From assembly GCA_026985685.1 (NCBI GenBank), contig JALSQA010000402.1, positions 1 to 26,849 on the forward strand: a stretch of DNA of 26,849 nucleotides. Direction: 5' to 3'. A model generated the notes under the pieces. The model saw only the letters and a list, made by a program, of their open reading frames with translations, ran no database searches and was not told the origin of the DNA. The number at the start of each line of letters is the position of its first letter. The first letter of the stretch is position 1. The translations under genes and the position numbers were made by a program. Shown one piece after another: positions 17,518-24,693 of this stretch. This DNA comes from Campylobacterales bacterium (GTDB lineage: Bacteria > Campylobacterota > Campylobacteria > Campylobacterales > QNZT01).

Positions 17518-17537
17518 ATTATAACCAAATATGGTTA
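17518..17537 (-). promoter_or_regulatory. argH promoter -10 box with adjacent inverted repeat
   Basis: The minus strand reads TATAAT at 17518-17523. Directly upstream of it, TAACCA-AATA-TGGTTA (17522-17537, plus-strand reading) forms a 6-bp inverted repeat covering the spacer, where a repressor site could sit. No strong -35 is seen. Confidence 0.45.
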
Positions 17538-17551
17538 ATAGGATGAAGGCT

Positions 17552-17830
17552 TTATTTATCTACCCATTTAAAAATATCTAATATGATAATTTGATTTTTT
17601 TCTATATCAATAAAGTAAGGTATTGTATAACCTTTAAAAATATAATCCCTTGTATTCTCATCATCATAATGATATGACTTTCTAAATTTATATGGAAAAT
17701 ATGAAATAGATTCAATCTTTAGCTGAAGTTGTTGTCTAAATTTATTAGCAGACTCTTTACTGTCACAAGCTATATAATCCCATATATAATTAAAATTTTT
17801 TTTAAAAGCTGGATTATAAATTATTTGCAA
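17552..17830 (-). CDS. RelE/ParE-family toxin
   Basis: 92 aa, basic and aromatic. The fold pattern is RelE/ParE: NPAFKKNFNYIWDYIACDS (first helix), a second helix ending in IESISYFPYKFRKS, then strands RDYIFKGYTIPYFIDIEKNQIIILDIFKW, matching the family's C-terminal beta-sheet with its Arg and final bulky residues. I cannot tell mRNA-cleaving RelE from gyrase-poisoning ParE by sight. The only usable start is TTG at 17830; there is no internal ATG. It overlaps the antitoxin by 17 bases with only a weak Shine-Dalgarno, so expression should depend on antitoxin translation. Confidence 0.85.
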   Translation of the reverse strand: MQIIYNPAFKKNFNYIWDYIACDSKESANKFRQQLQLKIESISYFPYKFRKSYHYDDENTRDYIFKGYTIPYFIDIEKNQIIILDIFKWVDK

Positions 17831-18077
17831 TTTTTTTATCTATATCCCTATCGATATTTGCCCACATCTCTTCGTGAGACATAGTTTTCATTTTACCGCT
17901 TTTGTACTCTTTGATTGCCTCATTAACTCTATTTTTAGCTTCCTTAGTTCCTATAGATGGATATCCATCATCTTTTAAATCTGCTAAAAACTCTTTAAAT
18001 TGAGCCTGCAAATCAATTCCTTGCTTTTTTATATCTTCATAAAGGCTATCTTCTAGTTCTAAGTTTATAGTAACCAT
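17814..18077 (-). CDS. Antitoxin of the RelE/ParE-type pair
   Basis: 87 aa from the ATG at 18077, which has GAGGGG five bases upstream; an in-frame extension to 18119 lacks a ribosome site and crosses the promoter. An N-terminal strand-helix (MVTINLELEDSLYEDIKKQG) could be a DNA-binding dimer unit. The Lys/Glu-rich C-terminal half (TKEAKNRVNEAIKEYKSGK ... EEMWANIDRDI) is the kind of flexible arm that wraps a RelE/ParE toxin. Antitoxin-first order, the 17-base overlap and the small size support the assignment. I do not recognise a more specific antitoxin family. Confidence 0.8.
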   Translation of the reverse strand: MVTINLELEDSLYEDIKKQGIDLQAQFKEFLADLKDDGYPSIGTKEAKNRVNEAIKEYKSGKMKTMSHEEMWANIDRDIDKKIANNL

Positions 18078-18109
18078 TATTGCCCCTCTTTCAGTAATTT
18101 TATTGTCTA

Positions 18110-18115
18110 AGTATA
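18110..18115 (-). promoter_or_regulatory. Probable -10 box of the toxin-antitoxin operon
   Basis: The minus strand reads TGTTATACTT, with TATACT at 18115-18110, about 33 bases before the antitoxin ATG. At 17-base spacing the upstream hexamer is TTAGTG, a weak -35. Confidence 0.4.
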
Positions 18116-18141
18116 ACAAAAAAACGATTAATCACTAATGC

Positions 18142-18159
18142 ACAAGTCCCATGACTTGT
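18142..18159. repeat. Short perfect hairpin (REP-like unit 1)
   Basis: ACAAGTC-CCAT-GACTTGT, a 7-bp perfect stem with a 4-base loop, in the non-coding stretch upstream of the antitoxin promoter. No T tract on either strand. Confidence 0.45.
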
Positions 18160-18210
18160 AGACATTGTTATCACCTCTTATACTCGATATACACATCCTA
18201 ATCTTATATG

Positions 18211-18236
18211 CATTCCCAATGAAAACATTGGGAATG
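18211..18236. repeat. Perfect 11-bp hairpin (REP-like unit 2), possible terminator
   Basis: CATTCCCAATG (18211-18221) pairs exactly with 18226-18236 around an AAAA loop. On the minus strand it follows the flavoprotein stop by about 25 bases and is followed by GGGAATGCATA without a T tract. The ATTCCCA...TGGGAATGCAT pattern resembles a widespread REP family that I recall from other bacteria. It could serve as a 3'-end hairpin for the flavoprotein gene. Confidence 0.5.
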
Positions 18237-18260
18237 AGAGGAAATTATAGCTAATTTTTT

Positions 18261-19445
18261 TTAGAGTCCAGGAAGTCTTGGAATTTTATTGAGTTTAGAA
18301 TTTTTATAGTACCAACCCCAGCCCTTTTTCATCCAGTGTCCTACAACCGGCATAGGAAGCATAAAACCTCTTTTGTCACTTCTATAAACAAATGCAGCTC
18401 CATCTCCACTGTCCATGACACAAAGGATATTTAAATGCTCCATATAACCTTTTCTCTCACTCAAGCCCTCTTCCATCGCTTTGATATTAAAAGCTGTATT
18501 TTTTGCCATCACCTCTGCGATATGTCCCTGTTTTGCTCTCCAGTCAGGTCCATCAAGTACTGCTGAATCTCCGATAACAAATACATTATAATTTTCAGGA
18601 GCTTCATCATAATCATGAAGCACTTCACAATAATCATTGATTTTAACAAGACCTGCATCATTTAGAGGAAGATCAGAATTTGCAAACACTTTATGCCCAG
18701 TTCCCGCAGCGATAAACATCGTCAAATCACTTTCGATAAAGACATCATCTTCAAATGCAATACCATTTTCTTTAAAAGCAACGATTTTTTTACCTACTTG
18801 CTTTTTGATATCAAGTTTATTAAAGAAAACATCCATCATTTTTAGAGCTTGAGCTCCCATCCTAGCACCAGGTTGTGCCATAGGTGCAAAAAATGTTAAT
18901 TCAAACTTATCTCTGATTCCAAGTTTTTTTAATTGATTATGTACATTAAACAAAACTTCAAAGGCTGGACCACCACGTACATTACTAGGATCTTTTGGAT
19001 TGCCACCAAAGCCCATAGCAATTTTACCACTTCCTTTAGCGATCAACTTATCTAAAGTATCTTTGATCTTTAGTGATTCAGTAGGCTCCCCGCAAATTGT
19101 CAAAGTATTTTCAATACCAGGATGTTTTACCTTACCACTACCTAAAGCAACAATCAAATACTCATACTCATAAGTTTCTTTTTTACAATAAACTTTTTTC
19201 TCTAAACTTTTAATAGCTTCAACCTCATCGATAATAAGTTCAAAACCATGTACTTTTTGTAATTTTTCAAGAGGAATACAAACATCATCAAAAGAAGACT
19301 CACCTGTAGGTACCCAAATAGAAGTAGGATAAACATATAAATAATCTCTATTAGAGATCATAGTAACTTCAAATCCATATTTTCTCAAATATATTGCAGC
19401 TTCAAGCCCTGCAAATCCACCACCTAAAATCAATACTTTTTTCAT
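18261..19445 (-). CDS. SQR/FCSD-like FAD-dependent oxidoreductase
   Basis: 394 aa. An FAD-binding N terminus (GGGFAGLEAAIYL, 8-20), VALGSG at about 99, and the second flavin motif VFVIGDSA (288-295) place it in the disulfide-oxidoreductase superfamily beside sulfide:quinone oxidoreductase. The C terminus GHWMKKGWGWYYKNSK is amphipathic and aromatic, like the membrane-binding end of SQR. Cysteines are 56, 87, 118, 273 and 342. Cys118 and Cys342 (in LCVMDSGDGAAF) lie where SQR has two of its redox cysteines, but the central one, before GPAYE in SQR, is Arg157 here (NVRGGPAFE). There is no signal peptide. So it may oxidise sulfide, or be a related quinone reductase. It has its own upstream -10 and GGGGAG four bases before the ATG. 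Confidence 0.8.
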   Translation of the reverse strand: MKKVLILGGGFAGLEAAIYLRKYGFEVTMISNRDYLYVYPTSIWVPTGESSFDDVCIPLEKLQKVHGFELIIDEVEAIKSLEKKVYCKKETYEYEYLIVALGSGKVKHPGIENTLTICGEPTESLKIKDTLDKLIAKGSGKIAMGFGGNPKDPSNVRGGPAFEVLFNVHNQLKKLGIRDKFELTFFAPMAQPGARMGAQALKMMDVFFNKLDIKKQVGKKIVAFKENGIAFEDDVFIESDLTMFIAAGTGHKVFANSDLPLNDAGLVKINDYCEVLHDYDEAPENYNVFVIGDSAVLDGPDWRAKQGHIAEVMAKNTAFNIKAMEEGLSERKGYMEHLNILCVMDSGDGAAFVYRSDKRGFMLPMPVVGHWMKKGWGWYYKNSKLNKIPRLPGL

Positions 19446-19500
19446 ACATCTCCCCTGACATAAGCATATATTATTTTTATAATAAGCAAATTAAAAATCA

Positions 19501-19506
19501 ATTATA
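19501..19506 (-). promoter_or_regulatory. Probable -10 box of the flavoprotein gene
   Basis: The minus strand reads CATGTATAATTG with a perfect TATAAT 55 bases before the ATG. A second A/T-rich TATTATAAA lies closer to the gene. No clear -35. Confidence 0.35.
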
Positions 19507-19545
19507 CATGAATTGTTTGAAAGGATTCTTAGAGAGAGTGATAAC

Positions 19546-19579
19546 AAAAGGCTTGACATAAGAATTGTCAAGCCTTTTT
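19546..19579. terminator. Terminator of pckA
   Basis: A 13-bp perfect stem (AAAAGGCTTGACA at 19546-19558 with 19566-19578) and a 7-base loop start 9 bases past the pckA stop on the minus strand. The stem ends in TTTT on the minus strand and TTTTT on the plus strand, so it can work in both directions. Confidence 0.8.
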
Positions 19580-19587
19580 AATATTAA

Positions 19588-21174
19588 TTATATTTGAGGA
19601 CCAGCGATAGAGTAATCAAATTCTGCATCTTCTTGAAGATATTTTTTGAAATTTTCTACAAACATAGAAGCTAGTTTCCCTCTTGTTTGCATATAAGCTT
19701 CTTTATCTTCCCAGGCATTTTTAGGATTGAGAACTTTTGAATCTACACCAGGTAGAGTTGTTGGAAATTGTAACTTAAACAAATCAGTTGTATCAAATTC
19801 ACTCTCCAGGATAGAACCATCCATGATAGCATCAATACAGGCACGTGTTGCTTTCAAACTCATACGTGTACCCACGCCATATGCACCACCTGTCCAGCCA
19901 GTATTTACCAGATATACATTTACATTATGTTTTTCAATCTTTTCACCAAGAAGTTTCGCATATACTGTTGGATGCAAAGGTAAAAAAGCTTCACCAAAAC
20001 ATGCACTAAATGTTGCAACTGGTTCAGTAATACCTCTTTCAGTTCCTGCCACTTTTGCAGTATATCCACTTAAAAAGTAATACATTGCCTGTTCTTTTGT
20101 AAGTTTACTTACAGGAGGAAGTACACCAAAAGCATCTGCACTTAAAAAGATTATATTTTTAGGATGACCACCTTGAAGTGTTACTTCATGATTTTCAATA
20201 TGATAAATAGGATAAGAGACTCTGGTATTTTCAGTTTTTGTGCTATCCTCAAAATCAACAACACCTTTATCATCTGCTACTACATTCTCTAATAGTGCAT
20301 CTTTTTTGATTGCCCCATAAATTTCTGGTTCACCTTCGGCATCAAGTCCTATACATTTTGCATAACAACCACCTTCAAAGTTGAAGACACCTTCATCATC
20401 CCAGCCATGCTCATCATCACCAATAAGTCTTCTTTTTGGATCAGCAGAGAGTGTAGTTTTACCAGTTCCTGAAAGTCCAAAGAAAAGTGCTGTATCATTA
20501 TCTTTGTTACCAAGATTTGCAGAGCAGTGCATTGGCAGTTTCCCTTCTAAAGGTAACCAATAGTTCATCATAGAAAAAATTCCTTTTTTCATCTCACCAC
20601 CATACCAGGTACCACCGATGATAGCAATATTTTCTTCAATATTAAAAACTACAAAAACTTCAGAATTTAATCCATGTTTTTTCCAATCATCATCAACCAC
20701 TTTACATGCATTATAAAGCACAAAATCAGGTTTAAAATCTTCTAGCTCTTCTTGCGTTGGTCGTATAAACATGTTTTTAACAAAGTGTGCCTGCCAAGCG
20801 ATTTCTGTAATCACACGGATACTTTTTTTACTTGTTTCACTAGCTCCACAATAAAGATCCTGTACATATAAATCTTTACCTTCAAACTCTTTTTTTGCTT
20901 TTTCAAAAAGTTCATCAAAAATCTCTTTTGAAATTGGATGATTAATATCACCCCATGAGATGTATTTATTAGATGGAGTTTGATCAACAAAATATTTATC
21001 TTTTGGACTCCTTCCAGTAAATATACCAGTATCTACCATGACCGCACCATTTGCAGATACAAGCTCTTTATCCTGTTCTACTTCATGTTTATAAAGTTCA
21101 TCATAATCTGAATTGTAATAGATGTTTTTTACGTCAGATATACCCATAGCCTCCAGATCCGCTTTTGTGATCAT
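19588..21174 (-). CDS. pckA: Phosphoenolpyruvate carboxykinase (ATP)
   Basis: 528 aa, typical of the ATP-dependent family. It converts oxaloacetate and ATP to PEP and CO2 for gluconeogenesis, or runs in reverse. Visible motifs are FTGRSPKDK (substrate Arg54), GGTWYGGEMKKG (188-199), the kinase-1a P-loop GLSGTGKT (233-240) followed by the metal-binding loop RLIGDDEHGW (249-258), and a late adenine-binding stretch (NTGWTGGAYGVG, RMSLKATRA). It lies downstream of the oxaloacetate decarboxylase genes on the same strand with no hairpin between them, so read-through is possible, but a TATAAT and a tandem repeat in the leader argue for its own regulated promoter. Confidence 0.98.
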   Translation of the reverse strand: MITKADLEAMGISDVKNIYYNSDYDELYKHEVEQDKELVSANGAVMVDTGIFTGRSPKDKYFVDQTPSNKYISWGDINHPISKEIFDELFEKAKKEFEGKDLYVQDLYCGASETSKKSIRVITEIAWQAHFVKNMFIRPTQEELEDFKPDFVLYNACKVVDDDWKKHGLNSEVFVVFNIEENIAIIGGTWYGGEMKKGIFSMMNYWLPLEGKLPMHCSANLGNKDNDTALFFGLSGTGKTTLSADPKRRLIGDDEHGWDDEGVFNFEGGCYAKCIGLDAEGEPEIYGAIKKDALLENVVADDKGVVDFEDSTKTENTRVSYPIYHIENHEVTLQGGHPKNIIFLSADAFGVLPPVSKLTKEQAMYYFLSGYTAKVAGTERGITEPVATFSACFGEAFLPLHPTVYAKLLGEKIEKHNVNVYLVNTGWTGGAYGVGTRMSLKATRACIDAIMDGSILESEFDTTDLFKLQFPTTLPGVDSKVLNPKNAWEDKEAYMQTRGKLASMFVENFKKYLQEDAEFDYSIAGPQI

Positions 21175-21193
21175 TTTATATCCCTTATTACTA

Positions 21194-21221
21194 ATTTATA
21201 CATATTTATACATATATTATA
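21194..21221 (-). promoter_or_regulatory. pckA promoter region: -10 box and 10-bp tandem repeat
   Basis: The minus strand has TATAAT at 21216-21221. Just downstream, over the expected transcription start and leader, ATTTATACAT (plus-strand reading) occurs twice head to tail at 21194-21203 and 21204-21213, ending about 20 bases before the ATG. Ten-base spacing would put both copies on one face of the helix. No -35 is obvious. Confidence 0.45.
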
Positions 21222-21238
21222 TCGCACATTTTATTTAT

Positions 21239-22576
21239 TTATTTAAAAATTGATAATAATACACCAGCTGCAACAGCAGAACCAATCACACCTGCTACAT
21301 TTGGTCCCATTGCATGCATGAGTAAAATATTTGATTTATTGTACTCTTGTCCTACCTTACTAACCACCCTTGCACTCATTGGAACAGCAGAAACACCAGC
21401 TGCACCTATAAGTGGATTTATCGGTTCTTTTGAAAATTTATTCATCAATTTTGCCATAAGCACACCAGCCGCAGTTCCCATAGAAAAGGCTATCAACCCG
21501 ATAATCATAATACCTAAAGTCTCTACAACCAAAAACTTATCTGAGGCAAGTTTAGAGCCAACACCTAAACCTAAAAAAATTGTAACAATATTAATCAAAG
21601 AGTGTTGCATAGTATCACTAAGCCTATCTACAACCCCACTCTCTTTAGCAAAATTTCCAAAACATAACGCACCTATAAGTGGTGTTGCATCTGGTAACAC
21701 TAAAATTGTTAATACCAATACAATGAGTGGAAAAAGTATTTTTTCTAGTTTTGAAACTTGTCGTGTTGTTATCATTTTGATTTTTCGCTCTTGCTGTGTT
21801 GTCAAAGCTTTCATTATTGGAGGTTGTATAACTGGTACCAGTGCCATATAAGAATAAGCAGCCACAGCAATTGCTCCTAATAATTCTGGTGCTAGCTTGG
21901 TAGCTATAAAAATTGAAGTGGGTCCATCTGCTCCACCTATAATACTAATAGCAGATGCCTCTTTCATAGTAAAATCAAATACTCCAGCTTGTGCTAGTGC
22001 TGCTGCTCCAACCAAAGATCCAAAGATACCAAATTGAGCAGCAGCTCCTAAAATAGCTGTTTTAGGGTTAGCAAGAAGTGGACCAAAATCTGTCATCGCA
22101 CCTACACCCATAAAAATCAATAAAGGAAAAAATTCATTGGCTATACCCATGTTGTAAATAATACCAAGCATTCCATGATCACCTGCTAGATTTGCAATAG
22201 GAATATTTGCCAAAATACCACCAAAACCAATAGGAATCAATAAAAGAGGTTCAAAACCTTTGACAATAGCAAGATATAAAAGCAAAAAACATATAACAAA
22301 CATGATCACACGACCAGCACTTTGAGCAAAAAGAGTCATCTCTTTTCCATCAGATGTTTTTACACCTTTTTTAGGATTTAAAAGAGCATTTAATCCTGTT
22401 GTTTGATAAAAGCTTTTGAAAAGTTCTGTAATAGTTTTGGATTGGTATTGTGTATTAGTAGTTTGTTGTTTTGTAACTTCTACTTGTGTATGTACCTCAT
22501 CAGAGCTAAACAATGAAGGTACAAAAAGAACAACACTGATAAATATTGTCAAAAAAAGATGTTTCATACTATACAT
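21239..22576 (-). CDS. oadB: Sodium-pumping oxaloacetate decarboxylase, beta subunit
   Basis: 445 aa, polytopic inner-membrane protein. The signature FEPLLLIPIGFGGILANIP, the GGADGPTSIF motif with the sodium/proton-site aspartate (about residue 217), and GPNVAGVIGSA near the C terminus identify the beta subunit family, which decarboxylates carboxybiotin and exports Na+. Before the first family helix (about residue 89) there is an extra N-terminal part with a signal-peptide-like helix (MKHLFLTIFISVVLFVPSLF) and a Thr/Gln-rich stretch. The ATG at 22576 shares its A with the oadA stop (TGATG). A TTG three bases earlier and an ATG at 22567 are alternatives, and no strong Shine-Dalgarno decides. 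Glutaconyl- or methylmalonyl-CoA decarboxylase beta subunits are close relatives, but the partner subunit points to oxaloacetate. Confidence 0.92.
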   Translation of the reverse strand: MYSMKHLFLTIFISVVLFVPSLFSSDEVHTQVEVTKQQTTNTQYQSKTITELFKSFYQTTGLNALLNPKKGVKTSDGKEMTLFAQSAGRVIMFVICFLLLYLAIVKGFEPLLLIPIGFGGILANIPIANLAGDHGMLGIIYNMGIANEFFPLLIFMGVGAMTDFGPLLANPKTAILGAAAQFGIFGSLVGAAALAQAGVFDFTMKEASAISIIGGADGPTSIFIATKLAPELLGAIAVAAYSYMALVPVIQPPIMKALTTQQERKIKMITTRQVSKLEKILFPLIVLVLTILVLPDATPLIGALCFGNFAKESGVVDRLSDTMQHSLINIVTIFLGLGVGSKLASDKFLVVETLGIMIIGLIAFSMGTAAGVLMAKLMNKFSKEPINPLIGAAGVSAVPMSARVVSKVGQEYNKSNILLMHAMGPNVAGVIGSAVAAGVLLSIFK

Positions 22577-24375
22577 CAATCTAACGTTGCTAATAATTGA
22601 CCATCGGTTATCGACTGATTTAACTCAACTTCTATACTTTTTATAACACCATCTTGTGGGGCAGAGATTTCAATCTCCATTTTCATGGCTTCTAAAATCA
22701 TGATAGTATCACCCTCTTTGATCTTATCTCCAATATTAGCCACTATTTTCCACACAGTACCAGGAGTTTGAGAATAAACTTCTATATTTCCTTTGGTATT
22801 ATCATTTTTTTGCACGACTTGAGGCTTTTGCTTTTGGGGTGCTTGAACTTGTGTTACTTGCACATCACCATCATGTCCTTCAACAACATCAACATTATAT
22901 TTTTTACCATTTACGACGACTGTATATTGCCCTGCCATTGCTTTATTTCCTTTTTCTATTTTCATATCACTATTTTTGCGTATATTTACCTTTGCTTCAC
23001 CTTTTAAGAAAGTAATACCTTTATCACCACATGAAGCAGCGATAAAAAGATTTTCTTCTGTCTTTTCCAAACCATTTTCATAAAGAAGTTTTTCAAAATG
23101 TGCCAAAGATTTTAAAGGATCAGCATTTGCCAACTCAAGAGCCGTTTTGTTAGTTGGTTCTAATTTTAACTGTTTACTTGCTAATTCTACAATCTTAGGA
23201 TCAGGAGAGACAGGTGTTTTACCAAAATAACCAAGTACCATACGTCCATATCCTGGAGATATCTGTTTCCAGGGACCAAACATGACATTTGCATAAGCTT
23301 GTTGCCAGTAAAACTGGGAAACAGGTGTTACAGAAGTACCATAACCGCCTTTTTCTACAACTTCACGCATAGCATCAATCACTTGAGGAAATTTATCTAA
23401 AGAGTTATCATCACGCATCATTTGTGTATTTGCTGTCAAAGCTCCACCTGGCATAGGTGAAAATGGTATCAAAGGAGAGACTTGTATAGCTTCTGGTGGC
23501 ATAAAGTAGTCACTTAAACACTCTTTTAATACACGTTCATATTTGAGTATCTTTTCAATCTCTAAACCGCCTAAATCATACTTTGAACCTTTAGTCGCGT
23601 GTAAAAGTGTTAATATATCAGGCTGACTTGTTCCACCACTCACTGGACTCGCTGCCAAATCAATTCCATCTGCCCCTGCATCTAAGGCAGCTAAATAAGA
23701 GGCAACACTTACACCAGCAGTCTCATGAGTATGCAGCCTCACATGAATATTTTCAGGCAATAATCTCTTCGCCATAGTAATAGTTTCATAAACTTTATGA
23801 GGATTAGATGTCCCACTGGCATCTTTAAAACAGACACTTTCATATTCTATCCCAGAATCAAGTATCTCCCTTAAAACTTTTTCATAAAATGCCACATCAT
23901 GTGCACCTTTACATCCAGGAGGAAGATCCATCATTGTGACAACAATCTCATGTTTTAGTCCATGATCATTTATACATTTACCACTATATTTAAGATTTTC
24001 AATATCATTTAAAGCATCAAAATTACGAATTGTCGTTGTACCGTGTTTTTTAAATAATTTGGCATGAAGATCTATCAATGCACCGCTGCCAGTATCTAAC
24101 ATAACTGTATTTACACCACGTGCCAAAGTTTGAAGATTTGCCTGAGGACCTACAATCTGGCGAAATTTATCCATCATTTCAAATGCATTTTCATTTAAAT
24201 AAAAAAACAAACTCTGAAACCTAGCTCCACCACCAAATTCAAAATGGCTTATTCCTGCCTCTTTTGCAGCTTCTAGTGCAGGAAAAAAATCTTCCATCAA
24301 TACACGTCCACCAAAAATTGACTGAAAACCATCTCTGAAAGTTGTATCCATTATGTCGATTAATTTTTTTGCCAT
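22576..24375 (-). CDS. oadA: Oxaloacetate decarboxylase alpha subunit / pyruvate carboxylase B-type subunit
   Basis: 599 aa. The N-terminal carboxyltransferase TIM barrel begins with MDTTFRDGFQS (metal Asp10) and has the carboxylated-lysine site FKDASG (Lys184) and metal His215/His217 in LHTHETAG. A conserved carboxylase region runs to about 470, a Gln/Pro/Lys-rich linker covers about 505-530, and a biotinyl domain ends the chain with EAMKME (biotin Lys565). It moves the carboxyl group of oxaloacetate to biotin. The same protein type is called PycB when paired with a biotin carboxylase; here it lies between oadG and oadB, which favours the sodium-pump decarboxylase. AAGGA is present but 12 bases before the ATG. 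It ends in a TGATG junction with oadB. Confidence 0.95.
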   Translation of the reverse strand: MAKKLIDIMDTTFRDGFQSIFGGRVLMEDFFPALEAAKEAGISHFEFGGGARFQSLFFYLNENAFEMMDKFRQIVGPQANLQTLARGVNTVMLDTGSGALIDLHAKLFKKHGTTTIRNFDALNDIENLKYSGKCINDHGLKHEIVVTMMDLPPGCKGAHDVAFYEKVLREILDSGIEYESVCFKDASGTSNPHKVYETITMAKRLLPENIHVRLHTHETAGVSVASYLAALDAGADGIDLAASPVSGGTSQPDILTLLHATKGSKYDLGGLEIEKILKYERVLKECLSDYFMPPEAIQVSPLIPFSPMPGGALTANTQMMRDDNSLDKFPQVIDAMREVVEKGGYGTSVTPVSQFYWQQAYANVMFGPWKQISPGYGRMVLGYFGKTPVSPDPKIVELASKQLKLEPTNKTALELANADPLKSLAHFEKLLYENGLEKTEENLFIAASCGDKGITFLKGEAKVNIRKNSDMKIEKGNKAMAGQYTVVVNGKKYNVDVVEGHDGDVQVTQVQAPQKQKPQVVQKNDNTKGNIEVYSQTPGTVWKIVANIGDKIKEGDTIMILEAMKMEIEISAPQDGVIKSIEVELNQSITDGQLLATLD

Positions 24376-24384
24376 TGTTTTAGG

Positions 24385-24630
24385 TTATCCTTTTTTATAC
24401 TCTGTCAATGCTGCCGTAATAACAGCTATAAGCTCTTCATCTTCACAAAGTGAAGAATCTTTTTGGTTCGTTTTTGTAGCTGTTATAGGAAGAGATTTAG
24501 GTGGAAATAATTTATGAAGTATCTTTGTTTGAATTTTTAAAATAAAGATCATCAGAAGTAAAAAGAGAAAGACAGTTGTCATACCTAAAAGCATATATTT
24601 TAGACCTTCGATAGTCATATCAACATCCAT
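24385..24630 (-). CDS. oadG: Oxaloacetate decarboxylase gamma subunit
   Basis: 81 aa. One N-terminal membrane helix (about residues 11-32, LLGMTTVFLFLLLMIFIL), a polar linker with one Cys, and the family's C-terminal EELIAVITAALTEYKKG are enough to recognise the small anchor subunit that holds OadA on OadB. The His-rich tail seen in some OadG proteins is missing. It is the first gene of oadG-oadA-oadB, 9 bases before oadA, with AAGGAG 5 bases before its ATG. Confidence 0.9.
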   Translation of the reverse strand: MDVDMTIEGLKYMLLGMTTVFLFLLLMIFILKIQTKILHKLFPPKSLPITATKTNQKDSSLCEDEELIAVITAALTEYKKG

Positions 24631-24693
24631 CTATTCTCCTTGTTTAAGGTAATATTTAATACTAACACATGATTGATTAAATGGCATAATAGA

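Noticed and set aside
18078..18119. N-terminal extension of the antitoxin to 18119
   Set aside because: The region holds the -10 box and the leader; the ATG at 18077 has GAGGGG at good spacing.
21318..21851. Plus-strand 177-codon open frame opposite oadB
   Set aside because: Antisense shadow of a hydrophobic gene; no promoter, no ribosome site, no recognisable domain.
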